Origin: CAWEDP01 sp963807925
GTDB taxonomy: Bacteria > Acidobacteriota > Vicinamibacteria > Vicinamibacterales > CAVVIG01
DNA length: 64,000 nt
NCBI GenBank assembly: GCA_963807925.1
Contig: CAWEDP010000002.1
Span: forward strand, 992,001 to 1,056,000
Direction: 5' to 3'
In this document: positions 40,921-49,551 of the stretch, one piece after another
How the letters are laid out: each line of letters opens with the position of its first letter
Position numbering within the stretch: the stretch's first letter is position 1
Made by a program: the position numbers and the translations under genes
Notes under the pieces: model-generated
The model's input: the letters and a program-made list of their open reading frames with translations, nothing else
Told to the model about the DNA's origin: nothing
Databases searched by the model: none

Positions 40921-41160
40921 CTACGTCCTGCCAGAGCCCGCGGTGCGATCGTCCATCAGCAGCGCAATCGCCGACCGGGCCAGGTCGTCGAGGCCGGCGC
41001 CCCCGCCGCGATAGTGGGCGATGATCTCGCGGCGCATGCGCGGATCCCAGAACCGTTTGAGATGGCTCGCGACGTTCCGGGCGGCCTCGGCCCTGTCCGG
41101 CTCCGCCGCCCAGAACGCGCCGATGTCGTTGGCCATGGTCACGAGGCGATCCGCCCTCAT
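40921..41160 (-). CDS. fdsD: Formate dehydrogenase delta subunit FdsD
   Basis: The 79-residue protein matches small delta subunits of NAD-dependent formate dehydrogenase: MRADRLVTMANDIGAFWAAEP, then VASHLKRFWDPRMRREIIAHYRGGGAGLDDL. Its ATG overlaps the TGA of fdsA (ATGA), so the two are coupled. FdsD helps to stabilise or mature the complex. The order G-B-A-D is seen here, without fdsC between A and D. Confidence 0.87.
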   Translation of the reverse strand: MRADRLVTMANDIGAFWAAEPDRAEAARNVASHLKRFWDPRMRREIIAHYRGGGAGLDDLARSAIALLMDDRTAGSGRT

Positions 41161-44006
41161 GCGTGCGTCGCTTCCTGTCCCTTCAGCAGATGCAGCTGCT
41201 CGTCGGTGAAGGCACGGTGCCGCTTCTGCCAGGCGGACGGCTCGTTGACCCGCACGATCTCCACCGCGGTCACCTTGTACTCCGGACAGTTGGTCGCCCA
41301 GTCGGAGTTTTCGGTGGTCACGACATTGGCGCCCGATTCCGGGAAGTGGAACGTCGTGTACACGACGCCCGGGCGCACGCGTTCGGTGACCTCGGCGGGA
41401 AGCACGATTTCGCCCGATCGGCTGCTGAGGCCGACCGTGTCGCCGGTCCGGATGCCGCGCACCTCGGCATCGTGCGGGTGGATTTCGAGGACGTCGGCCG
41501 ACGCCCAGGCGACGTTCGCCGTCCGCCGCGTCTGCGCGCCAACGTTGTACTGGGTGAGGATGCGGCCGGTGGTGAGCAGCAGCGGATAGCGCCGCGTGGC
41601 GCGCTCGCTGGTCGGCACGAATTCGGTCACGAAGAACTTGCCCTTCCCCCGGACGAACACGTTGACGTGCATCGTCGGCGTGCCCTCGGGCGCCTGATCG
41701 TTGCACGGCCACTGGATGCTGCCCAGCCGATCGAGCTTTTCGTAGCTGAAGCCGTGGAAGGTGGGCGTCAGCCTCGCGATTTCGTCCATGATGTCCGACG
41801 GGTGCCGATAATGCATCGGATAGCCGAGCGCGCTGGCGAGGAGCCCCGTGATCTCCCAGTCCTCGAACCCGGCGCGCGGCTCCATCACCTTGCGGACGCG
41901 GGAGACGCGACGCTCGGCGTTGGTGAAGGTGCCGTCCTTTTCGAGGAACGACGAGCCGGGCAGAAAGACGTGGGCGTACTTCGCCGTCTCGTTCAGGAAC
42001 AGGTCCTGGACGACGACGCATTCCATCGCGGCGAGCGCGGTGGTGACGTGCTGCGTGTCAGGGTCCGATTGCGCGGGATCCTCGCCCTGGATGTACAGGC
42101 CCTTGAAGCTGCCGTCGAGCGCCGCTTCGAACATGTTCGGAATGCGCAGACCCGGCTCGGGGGAGAGCGGCACGCCCCACGCGGCTTCGAACAGGCCGCG
42201 CGTCTCCCGGTCCGACACGTGGCGGTACCCGCTGAACTCGTGCGGGAACGAGCCCATGTCGCAGGAGCCCTGCACGTTGTTCTGTCCGCGTAGTGGGTTG
42301 ACGCCGACGCCCTCCCGCCCGAGGTTCCCGGTCGCCATGGCGAGGTTCGCGATGGCCATCACCATCGTCGAACCCTGGCTGTGCTCGGTGACGCCGAGCC
42401 CGTAATAGATCGCCGCATTGCCCCCGGTGGCGTACAGACGCGCCGCCTGCCGCACGAGCGCGGGATCCACGCCGGTGGACGCCGCCATTTCCTCCGGCGA
42501 ATTCCTCGGCTCGGCGACGAACGCCTTCCACTTGTCGTACGAATCGGGTTCGCACCGGGCGCCGACGTAGTCTTCCTTGGTCAGTCCTTCGGTGACGATC
42601 ACGTGCGCGATGGAGTTGAAGAGCGCCACGTTGGTGCCGGGCCGCAGCTGGAGGTGGTAATCGGCCTGGACATGCGGCGTCCGCACCAGCGCGATCTCGC
42701 GCGGATCGATCACGATGAGATGGGCGCCCTGACGGAGCCGCTGCTTGAGCTGCGAGGCGAACACCGGGTGCCCCTCGGTCGGGTTCGCGCCGACCACCAT
42801 CACGACGTCCGCCTTCATCACCGAGTCGAACGCCTGGGTGCCGGCGGACTCGCCAATCGTGCTCTTCAGGCCGTAGCCGGTCGGCGAATGGCACACGCGC
42901 GCGCAGGTGTCGACGTTGTTGGTGCCGAAGACGGCCCGCACCAGCTTCTGGACGAGGAAGGTCTCCTCGTTGGTGCAGCGCGAAGACGTGATGCCGCCGA
43001 TGGAATCGCTGCCGTAGGTGGCCTGGATGCGCCTGAACTCACGGGCGGCGCGTCCGATCGCCTCCTCCCAGCTCACCGGCCGCCAGGGGTCGTGAATCGA
43101 TTCGCGAATCATCGGCGTCGTGATGCGGTCGGGATGGGTGGCGTAGCCGAAGGCGAACCGCCCCTTGACACAGGCGTGGCCGTGATTGGCATGGCCGTCG
43201 CGGTTCGGCGCCATGCGCACGACCGTGCTGCCGGTCACCTCCACCTTGAACGAGCAGCCCACCCCGCAGTAGGCGCACGTCGTCGTCACGGTCTTGTCGG
43301 GCCGGCCGAGCTGAATCACCGATTTCTCCGTCAGCGCGACCGTCGGACAGGCTTCGACACATGCTCCGCACGACACGCATTCGGAGGCGAGGAACGGCTC
43401 GTTCTGGCTGGCCGACACCTTCGAGTCGAAACCGCGCCCCTGGATCGTGAGCGCCAGCGTCCCCTGCACCTCGTCGCACGCGCGCACGCAGCGCGAGCAG
43501 ACGATGCACATCGTGGGGTCGAACGTGAAGTAGGGGTTCGAGACGTCCTTCGGCAGATGCTGATGATTGGCGCCGTTGAGGCCGTACCGCGTCTCGGTGA
43601 TGTCGAGCGCTTCCGCCATGTCCTGCAGTTCGCAGTGGCCGTTGGCCGGACAGCTGACGCAGTCGAGCGGGTGATCCGACAGGTACAGCTCCATGACGCC
43701 GCGGCGCAGCGTGGTGAGGCGGGGGCTCTCGGTGCGCACCTTGATGCCATCGGCGACGAGGGTCGTGCACGACGCGGGGTAGCCCTTGCGGCCCTCGACT
43801 TCGACCAGGCAGAGGCGACACGACCCGAAGGCCTTGAGCGTGTCGGTCGCACAGAGCTTCGGGATGTGGCGTCCGAGGGCCGCGGCCGCGCGCATGATCG
43901 ACGTGCCATCGGGCACCGTGACCGGCCGGCCGTCGATCTCGAGCGTGACAAGGGTGTCGGAGGCGGCGCGCGGCGTGCCCTGATCGATGTAGTCAGTGGA
44001 ATACAT
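41157..44006 (-). CDS. fdsA: NAD-dependent formate dehydrogenase alpha subunit (molybdopterin)
   Basis: The catalytic subunit has 949 residues. Domains in order are an N-terminal [2Fe-2S] domain (SCRLCLVEVEGRKGYPASC), the His/Cys [4Fe-4S] region (HPLDCVSCPANGHCELQ), two ferredoxin [4Fe-4S] sites (CIVCSRCVRACDEV and CVSCGACVEACP), a fourth cluster (CAYCGVGC), and the Mo-bis-MGD fold. The active-site residue is Cys in RVCHSPT, not selenocysteine. ATG 44006 precedes the 2Fe-2S domain. It oxidises formate, or in reverse reduces CO2, passing electrons to FdsBG. The neighbours fix its identity. Confidence 0.95.
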   Translation of the reverse strand: MYSTDYIDQGTPRAASDTLVTLEIDGRPVTVPDGTSIMRAAAALGRHIPKLCATDTLKAFGSCRLCLVEVEGRKGYPASCTTLVADGIKVRTESPRLTTLRRGVMELYLSDHPLDCVSCPANGHCELQDMAEALDITETRYGLNGANHQHLPKDVSNPYFTFDPTMCIVCSRCVRACDEVQGTLALTIQGRGFDSKVSASQNEPFLASECVSCGACVEACPTVALTEKSVIQLGRPDKTVTTTCAYCGVGCSFKVEVTGSTVVRMAPNRDGHANHGHACVKGRFAFGYATHPDRITTPMIRESIHDPWRPVSWEEAIGRAAREFRRIQATYGSDSIGGITSSRCTNEETFLVQKLVRAVFGTNNVDTCARVCHSPTGYGLKSTIGESAGTQAFDSVMKADVVMVVGANPTEGHPVFASQLKQRLRQGAHLIVIDPREIALVRTPHVQADYHLQLRPGTNVALFNSIAHVIVTEGLTKEDYVGARCEPDSYDKWKAFVAEPRNSPEEMAASTGVDPALVRQAARLYATGGNAAIYYGLGVTEHSQGSTMVMAIANLAMATGNLGREGVGVNPLRGQNNVQGSCDMGSFPHEFSGYRHVSDRETRGLFEAAWGVPLSPEPGLRIPNMFEAALDGSFKGLYIQGEDPAQSDPDTQHVTTALAAMECVVVQDLFLNETAKYAHVFLPGSSFLEKDGTFTNAERRVSRVRKVMEPRAGFEDWEITGLLASALGYPMHYRHPSDIMDEIARLTPTFHGFSYEKLDRLGSIQWPCNDQAPEGTPTMHVNVFVRGKGKFFVTEFVPTSERATRRYPLLLTTGRILTQYNVGAQTRRTANVAWASADVLEIHPHDAEVRGIRTGDTVGLSSRSGEIVLPAEVTERVRPGVVYTTFHFPESGANVVTTENSDWATNCPEYKVTAVEIVRVNEPSAWQKRHRAFTDEQLHLLKGQEATHA

Positions 44007-44023
44007 GAGTGCTCCGTCCCGCG

Positions 44024-45559
44024 TCAGGCCTTGACGAAATCCTCGCGGAAGTGCTTGAGCGCGCTCTGGACCGGATAGGGTGTCATGCCGCCGAGCCCGC
44101 AGAGCGATCCGCTCACCATGGTATCGCACAATTCTTCGAGCACGGTGAGGTTGAGCGCCCGGTCGGGACCGCGCAGGGCGCGATCGATCACCTCCATGCC
44201 GCGCGTCGATCCGATGCGGCACGGCGTGCACTTGCCGCACGACTCGATGGCGCAGAACTCCATGGCGTATCGCGCCATCTGCGCCATGTCGACCGTATCG
44301 TCGAACACCACGACACCACCGTGGCCCACGAGCGCGCCCACCTCGGTGAAGGCTTCGTAGTCGAGCGGCGTGTCGAACTGGGAGGCCGGCATGAACGCGC
44401 CGAGCGGCCCGCCGACCTGCACCGCCCGGATCGGCCGCCCCGACGCGCTGCCGCCGCCGTAGTCGTACAGCAGCTCGTTGAGCGTCAGCCCGAACGCCTT
44501 CTCGATGAGGCCGCCCCGCCTGACGTTGCCGCCAAGCTGGATCGCCAGCGTGCCGCGCGACCGCCCGACGCCGAAATCGCGGAAGAACGCGGCGCCTCTG
44601 TCGAGAATGACCGGGACGGCGCCGAGCGACATCACGTTGTTGACGATGGTCGGCTGCCCGAACAGCCCCTTGATCGCGGGAAGCGGCGGCCGCGGCCGCA
44701 CTTCGCCGCGCTTGCCTTCGAGGCTCTCGAGCATCGAGGTCTCTTCGCCGCAGATGTACGCGCCGGCGCCCAGCCGGATGTCGAGGTGGAAGCGCCTGCC
44801 GCTGCCGAGGATGTCGTCACCGAGATACTGCCGCTCGTACGCGGTCGCAATCGCCGATCCGAGCGCGGCGTGCGCGTGCGGATACTCCACGCGCAGGTAG
44901 ACGTACCCCTGCGTGGCTCCGACGGCGAGCGCCGCAATGGTCATGCCTTCGATGAGCACGAACGGATCGCCTTCCATCAGCATCCGATCGGCGAAGGTCC
45001 CGGAGTCGCCTTCGTCGGCGTTGCAGGTCACGTACTTCTGGCCGGCCGGCGCGTCGAGGACGGTCTTCCACTTGATGCCGGTGGGAAACGCCGCGCCGCC
45101 ACGGCCCCGCAGGCCCGACTCAGTCACTTCGGCGACGATGGCGGCCGGACTCATCTCCAGCGCACGCGCCAGACCTCGATAGCCGTCGTGCGCCAGGTAC
45201 TGCTCGAGCGAGACTGGATCGATGACGCCGACTCGGGCGAAAGCGAGGCGCTCCTGCCGCGCGAAATAGGGGATGTGCTCGACCGGGCCCACGCGCAGCG
45301 GGTGCTCGCCGCCCTCGAGCAGTCCCGCGTCGAACAGGCCTGCCACCTCGCGCGCGGCGACCGGTCCGTACGCCACGCGTCCGGCAGGCGTGTCGATTTC
45401 GACGAGCGGTTCGATCCAGCACATGCCGCGGGTGCCGTTGCGGACCATGCGGATGTCCTGCCCGCGCGCGGACGCCTCGGCGGCAATCGAGGTGGCAACC
45501 GATTCGGCGCCGAGCGACAGCGCCGCCGCGTCCCGCGGAACGTAGACGGTGGTCGCCAT
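44024..45559 (-). CDS. fdsB: Formate dehydrogenase beta subunit (FMN/NAD site)
   Basis: The 511-residue NuoF-like subunit has an N-terminal thioredoxin-like domain, then GLRGRGGAAFPTGIKWKTV, CNADEGDSGTFADR (FMN and NADH loop), GAGAYICGEETSMLESLEGKRGEVR and the [4Fe-4S] motif ESCGKCTPCR. It takes electrons from FdsA and reduces NAD+. ATG 45559 begins the conserved MATTVYVPRD and overlaps the fdsG stop by one base. It is 17 bases before fdsA. Confidence 0.95.
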   Translation of the reverse strand: MATTVYVPRDAAALSLGAESVATSIAAEASARGQDIRMVRNGTRGMCWIEPLVEIDTPAGRVAYGPVAAREVAGLFDAGLLEGGEHPLRVGPVEHIPYFARQERLAFARVGVIDPVSLEQYLAHDGYRGLARALEMSPAAIVAEVTESGLRGRGGAAFPTGIKWKTVLDAPAGQKYVTCNADEGDSGTFADRMLMEGDPFVLIEGMTIAALAVGATQGYVYLRVEYPHAHAALGSAIATAYERQYLGDDILGSGRRFHLDIRLGAGAYICGEETSMLESLEGKRGEVRPRPPLPAIKGLFGQPTIVNNVMSLGAVPVILDRGAAFFRDFGVGRSRGTLAIQLGGNVRRGGLIEKAFGLTLNELLYDYGGGSASGRPIRAVQVGGPLGAFMPASQFDTPLDYEAFTEVGALVGHGGVVVFDDTVDMAQMARYAMEFCAIESCGKCTPCRIGSTRGMEVIDRALRGPDRALNLTVLEELCDTMVSGSLCGLGGMTPYPVQSALKHFREDFVKA

Positions 45560-46044
45560 CACCGCTCCTCCCACTGCGAGACGATCTCGTCGAAGCGATC
45601 GGGCGTAACGCGGCCGTACAGCTCGCCGTCGATCATCATGGCCGGCGAACAGGCGCAGTTCCCGAGGCAGTACACCGGCTCGAAGGAGAACGCCCCATTC
45701 GCCGTGGTTTCGTGGTATTGCACGCCGAGCCGGCCCTTGGCGTGCGCTTCGAGCGCCCGCTGGTTCATCGACTGGCAGGCTTCCGCGCGGCACAGATGGA
45801 TCGTGTGGCGGCCGGCCGGCGTCTCGCGGAAGTAGTGGTAGAAGCTGATGACGCCGTGCACTTCGGCACGTGAGAGGTTCAGGCCCGACGCGATGAGCGG
45901 GACCGCGCCGGCCGGCACATACCCGAGCGCATCCTGAATCGCGTGGAGAATGGGGAGCAGCGCCCCCGGCATCTCGCGCAACCGGGAGACGATGCCCTGA
46001 ACCACGGTTGCAACCTGGTCCGGAGAGTGGGGTTCAAGGGACAT
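45559..46044 (-). CDS. fdsG: Formate dehydrogenase gamma subunit, NuoE-like
   Basis: The 161-residue subunit has a [2Fe-2S] thioredoxin-like domain with Cys in HLCRAEAC, VYCLGNC and ACSP. The N-terminus has LLPILHAIQDALGYVP, typical of NuoE. It is first in the fds operon and should carry its promoter in the space 46045-46182; no clear promoter elements were picked out. Confidence 0.94.
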   Translation of the reverse strand: MSLEPHSPDQVATVVQGIVSRLREMPGALLPILHAIQDALGYVPAGAVPLIASGLNLSRAEVHGVISFYHYFRETPAGRHTIHLCRAEACQSMNQRALEAHAKGRLGVQYHETTANGAFSFEPVYCLGNCACSPAMMIDGELYGRVTPDRFDEIVSQWEER

Positions 46045-46182
46045 TAACAGAGTAGTTTACCCGATTCGCCGAAACGATCCGGGAGGAGCCGACGCCGCCG
46101 CGCCGTACCGCTCGACAAACGCGTGCGGCTTGTATCGGAGACGAGGCGAGCAGGGCAGCGCTCCCCATCGCGGGCCACGCGC

Positions 46183-47688
46183 TCACGACATCCGGAATTG
46201 CAGCGCCTCAGCGACGTGGTCGGCGGCGATCGGGTCGCCGCCGGCGAGATCCGCGATGGTGCGGGCGACTTTCAACACCCGATCGTAGCCGCGGGCGCTC
46301 ATCCTCAACTTCGCGGCCGCCGCTTCGAGCAGGCGTGCCGCGCGGGCGTCGAGCCCGCAATCGCGTGCGACGAGCGACGGCGTGAGCGCCGCATTCGTGA
46401 GGATCCCGTCGCCGGCGTAGCGCTCGCCCTGGCGCGCGCGCGCGGCCATTACCCGCGCGCGCACTGCTCTGGAAGGTTCGCCGCCAGCCGCCCCCACCAG
46501 CGCCGGTGGCGGAAGCGCGGCCACCTCGACAGTCAAATCGAGGCGATCGCGGAGAGGACCCGACAGCCGATCCCGGTAGCGCGCGATCTGCTGGGGCGTG
46601 CAGCGGCACTCGTGTGTCATGTCGCCGTCAAATCCGCACGGGCACGGGTTCATGGCGCCCACGAGCATGAATCGCGCGGGAAACACCGCGGTCCGCGCCG
46701 CACGCGCGATGGTCACGCGCCCTTCTTCGAGCGGCTGACGCAGGACTTCCAGGACGTGGCGGCTGAATTCGAGCATTTCGTCGAGGAAGAGGACGCCATG
46801 ATGCGCGAGACTCACCTCGCCAGGCCGCGGATGCGAGCCGCCGCCGATGAGCGCCGTGTCCGAAATCGTGTGATGGGGCGCCCGGAACGGCCGATCGGCG
46901 AGCAGTCCGGATCCAGGAGTCAGGAGCCCGGCCACCGAATGAACCGCCGTCGCCTCGATCGCCTCTTCGAACGACAGCGGCGGCAGAATTCCCGGTATCC
47001 GCCGCGCCATCATCGTCTTGCCCGCGCCCGGTGGGCCGATGAGGAGCAGGTTGTGACCGCCGGCCGAGGCGATTTCGAGCGCCCGGCGCGCCAGCCGCTG
47101 CCCCCTGACGTCGCCGAGGTCGGGCGCCTGGGCGGCGCGGCTCGGTGGGGGCGCGCCGGCCACCGGTGCGCGCGAAGCCGGCACGTTGAGCGCTTCGACG
47201 GCGTCGGCAAGTGAGGCGACGGGAAAGACATCGAGGCCGGCGACCACCGCCGCCTCCGCCGCATTCCCCGTGGGGAGCAGCATCCCCTCGACCCCGTCGC
47301 GCCGGGCCGCGGCGGCAATCGGCAGGACGCCGCGCGTCGGGTGAATCGAGCCGTCGAGCGACAGCTCCCCGAGCAGCACGAGATCGACAATGTGCCGGCG
47401 CTCGACGACTCCCTGCGCGGCGAGAATGCCGAGCGCGATCGGCAGATCGAAGGAAGCGCCGGCCTTGCGGACGTCGGCGGGGGCCAGGTTCACCGTGATG
47501 CGATGCGGCGGAAACTCGAATCCGGAGTTGCGGATTGCGCTGCGCACGCGATCCCGACTCTCGCGCACGCTCGCGTCCGGCAGCCCCACCATCGTGAAGC
47601 CGGGCAGTCCATACGAGACGTCGACCTCCACGTGAACCGTACAGGCTTCGACGCCGAACACCGTCGCGGTGCGCAGACAGGCGAGCAT
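46183..47688 (-). CDS. comM: ComM/YifB family magnesium-chelatase-like AAA+ protein
   Basis: The 501-residue protein begins with the Lon-like region (MLACLRTATVFGVEACTVHVEVDVSYGLPGF, ITVNLAPADVRKAGASFDLPIAL), then the AAA+ domain with Walker A GPPGAGKTMMARR, FLDEMLEF, and the C-terminal domain with YDRVLKVARTIADL. ComM is a helicase that helps branch migration in natural transformation in species where tested. With the ComEA-like gene and pili in the window this is a fitting set (inference). ATG 47688 is chosen by family; the frame extends upstream without likeness. Confidence 0.93.
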   Translation of the reverse strand: MLACLRTATVFGVEACTVHVEVDVSYGLPGFTMVGLPDASVRESRDRVRSAIRNSGFEFPPHRITVNLAPADVRKAGASFDLPIALGILAAQGVVERRHIVDLVLLGELSLDGSIHPTRGVLPIAAAARRDGVEGMLLPTGNAAEAAVVAGLDVFPVASLADAVEALNVPASRAPVAGAPPPSRAAQAPDLGDVRGQRLARRALEIASAGGHNLLLIGPPGAGKTMMARRIPGILPPLSFEEAIEATAVHSVAGLLTPGSGLLADRPFRAPHHTISDTALIGGGSHPRPGEVSLAHHGVLFLDEMLEFSRHVLEVLRQPLEEGRVTIARAARTAVFPARFMLVGAMNPCPCGFDGDMTHECRCTPQQIARYRDRLSGPLRDRLDLTVEVAALPPPALVGAAGGEPSRAVRARVMAARARQGERYAGDGILTNAALTPSLVARDCGLDARAARLLEAAAAKLRMSARGYDRVLKVARTIADLAGGDPIAADHVAEALQFRMS

Positions 47689-47977
47689 GGCGGCGCCCGT
47701 GCAAGAGCCGATGCCTTGGAGATCCTCTTTGCGCGCAAGCACTTGTGGGTGTTCGAGGGGTGCGGGTCGCGGTTTTGGCCACATTCGAAGCCTGCATCGG
47801 TCGCAGGAAGCGCGCCCAGGGACTCTTCCGCATCGCACGCGGATTAGTTCCCGCGCCGCCAGCGTCCGGGCCAGCTGCCGGCGCGCGAATTCCACGGAAA
47901 TTACGTGGTGCGCGCGTTCGGGGCGGCGGTACGAGGGTTGCCCTGAGGCTGGCCCGTAGACACGAAGGGTCGGGCTG

Positions 47978-49537
47978 ATGAACCTGTCGATTACAACCGA
48001 AGACGCCTGCCGAACCGCCCCGTTTCCCTCGGTCCCCGTCGACGACCGGTTCCGGCGTCTCGTTGAAAACGCGTCCGATCTGATCTACATGTGCGATATG
48101 GAGGGGCGGCTCACCTACGTCAACCAGAGCGCCGCCCGGACCGTCGGTCGTAGCAAGTCCGAGCTGATCGGCCGTCCCTGCCTGACCTTCGTGCGCCCGG
48201 ATCACCAGGCGCGCGTGCGGCGGGCGTATCAGCGGCAGCTGGTCGAGCGGACGCGGTCCACCTATATCGAATTCCCGGCGGTGACGGCCGCAGGCGACAC
48301 CCTCTGGTTGGGGCAAGAAGTCCAACTAGTGTACGAGCGCCACGCGCTCCTGGGCTTCCAGGCGATTGCACGCGACATCACCGTCCAGAAGAGCTCCGAA
48401 TTGCGGATGCGGGCGCTCCAGGAACGGCTGAGCCAGGCCGAGAAACTCGAGGCGGTCGGGCGGCAGGCAGGTAGCGTCGCGCACGACTTCAACAACCTGC
48501 TGACGGCGATTCTCGGGATGACCGAACTGCTCCTCGATGAGGCGACGGCCAGCGCCTCGATGCAGGAGGATCTGCGTGAAATTCAGAACGTCGCCCGGCG
48601 GGCGGCCGCGCTCACCCAGCAGTTGCTGACGCTCAGCCGCAACGAGGAATCGGCCGCCGAGACCGTCGACGTGAATCAGGCGGTCGCCTCGCTCGAGCCG
48701 ATGCTCCGGGGGCTCCTGCACGAAGACGTCGTCCTCACGTGCGATCGTCCCGACCGGCCCACGCCCGTCTGGATCGATCCGAAGCAGACCGAGCAACTGA
48801 TTCTGAATCTCGTCCTGATTGCCCAGGACGCGCTGCCGGCCGGCGGCCACATCGACGTGGAGCTGTCGGCCGTAGAAATCGCTCCGCGGCCCAACCGGGC
48901 GAGCGGGGAGACGCTCGCCGCCGGACACTACGCTCGGCTGCGCGTGAGCGACGATGGAGCGGGGATCGCCCCGGGGAAGGACACCGGCCCGGATCTGGCG
49001 GCCGTCAACCGGACTGTCCAGCGCTACGGCGGGACGATTGCTGTCGAGAGCGAAGCGGGTCACGGGACCACGTTCACGATTCACTTCCCGCTCGACGGCA
49101 TCAGCGGCGACGCGGCGCCGCCGGCGTCGCGCGAAATCCCACGGTCGACCGACGGGACGCCGCGCGCGTCCACGATTCTGCTGCTCGATGACGAGGAGGC
49201 GATCCGCCAGGTCGCCGGAGCGGCGCTCCGGAAGCGCGGCTACCAGGTCATCGAAGCAACGACCCCGCAGGCGGCGATCGAGCTGTTCGATCGGTACCGC
49301 GACTCCATCGACATGCTGGTCACAGACGTCGTGATGCCGGACCTGAGTGGACCGGCGGTCGCCCAGCGGCTGGTTGCCCGGCGGGCAGCCCTGCGCGTGC
49401 TGTTCATGACGGGACACGGAGCCACGGGGCACCCGATCAAACACAACCGGGTGAGGTTCGTGGCGAAGCCGTTTCGATCGGCCGCGCTGGTCGCTGCCGT
49501 CGACGAAACCTTGCGGCCGCGCGCCGGTGTGCACTGA
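47978..49537 (+). CDS. Hybrid histidine kinase with PAS and receiver, degenerate ATP-binding boxes
   Basis: The 519-residue protein has a PAS domain (about 20-140, RFRRLVENASDLIYMCDMEG), a HisKA-type H-box (SVAHDFNNLLTAILG), a HATPase region and a receiver (about 395-510) with Asp in LVTDVVMPD and KPF at the end. In the HATPase part the N-box reads LNLVLIAQDALP where NARDA is usual, and the G2 box reads DTGPDLAAV where GTGLGLATV is usual, so ATP binding is doubtful. No transmembrane helix is seen, so it is cytoplasmic. It is divergent from comM, 289 bases away. Confidence 0.85.
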   Translation: MNLSITTEDACRTAPFPSVPVDDRFRRLVENASDLIYMCDMEGRLTYVNQSAARTVGRSKSELIGRPCLTFVRPDHQARVRRAYQRQLVERTRSTYIEFPAVTAAGDTLWLGQEVQLVYERHALLGFQAIARDITVQKSSELRMRALQERLSQAEKLEAVGRQAGSVAHDFNNLLTAILGMTELLLDEATASASMQEDLREIQNVARRAAALTQQLLTLSRNEESAAETVDVNQAVASLEPMLRGLLHEDVVLTCDRPDRPTPVWIDPKQTEQLILNLVLIAQDALPAGGHIDVELSAVEIAPRPNRASGETLAAGHYARLRVSDDGAGIAPGKDTGPDLAAVNRTVQRYGGTIAVESEAGHGTTFTIHFPLDGISGDAAPPASREIPRSTDGTPRASTILLLDDEEAIRQVAGAALRKRGYQVIEATTPQAAIELFDRYRDSIDMLVTDVVMPDLSGPAVAQRLVARRAALRVLFMTGHGATGHPIKHNRVRFVAKPFRSAALVAAVDETLRPRAGVH

Positions 49538-49551
49538 GGACGGGTGGAAGA

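Noticed and set aside
42880..42900. Selenocysteine TGA in formate dehydrogenase
   Set aside because: The active-site codon is Cys (RVCHSPT), so no in-frame TGA is needed.
42381..44078. Long plus-strand frame opposite fdsA
   Set aside because: Antisense shadow; fdsA has all its metal-cluster motifs.
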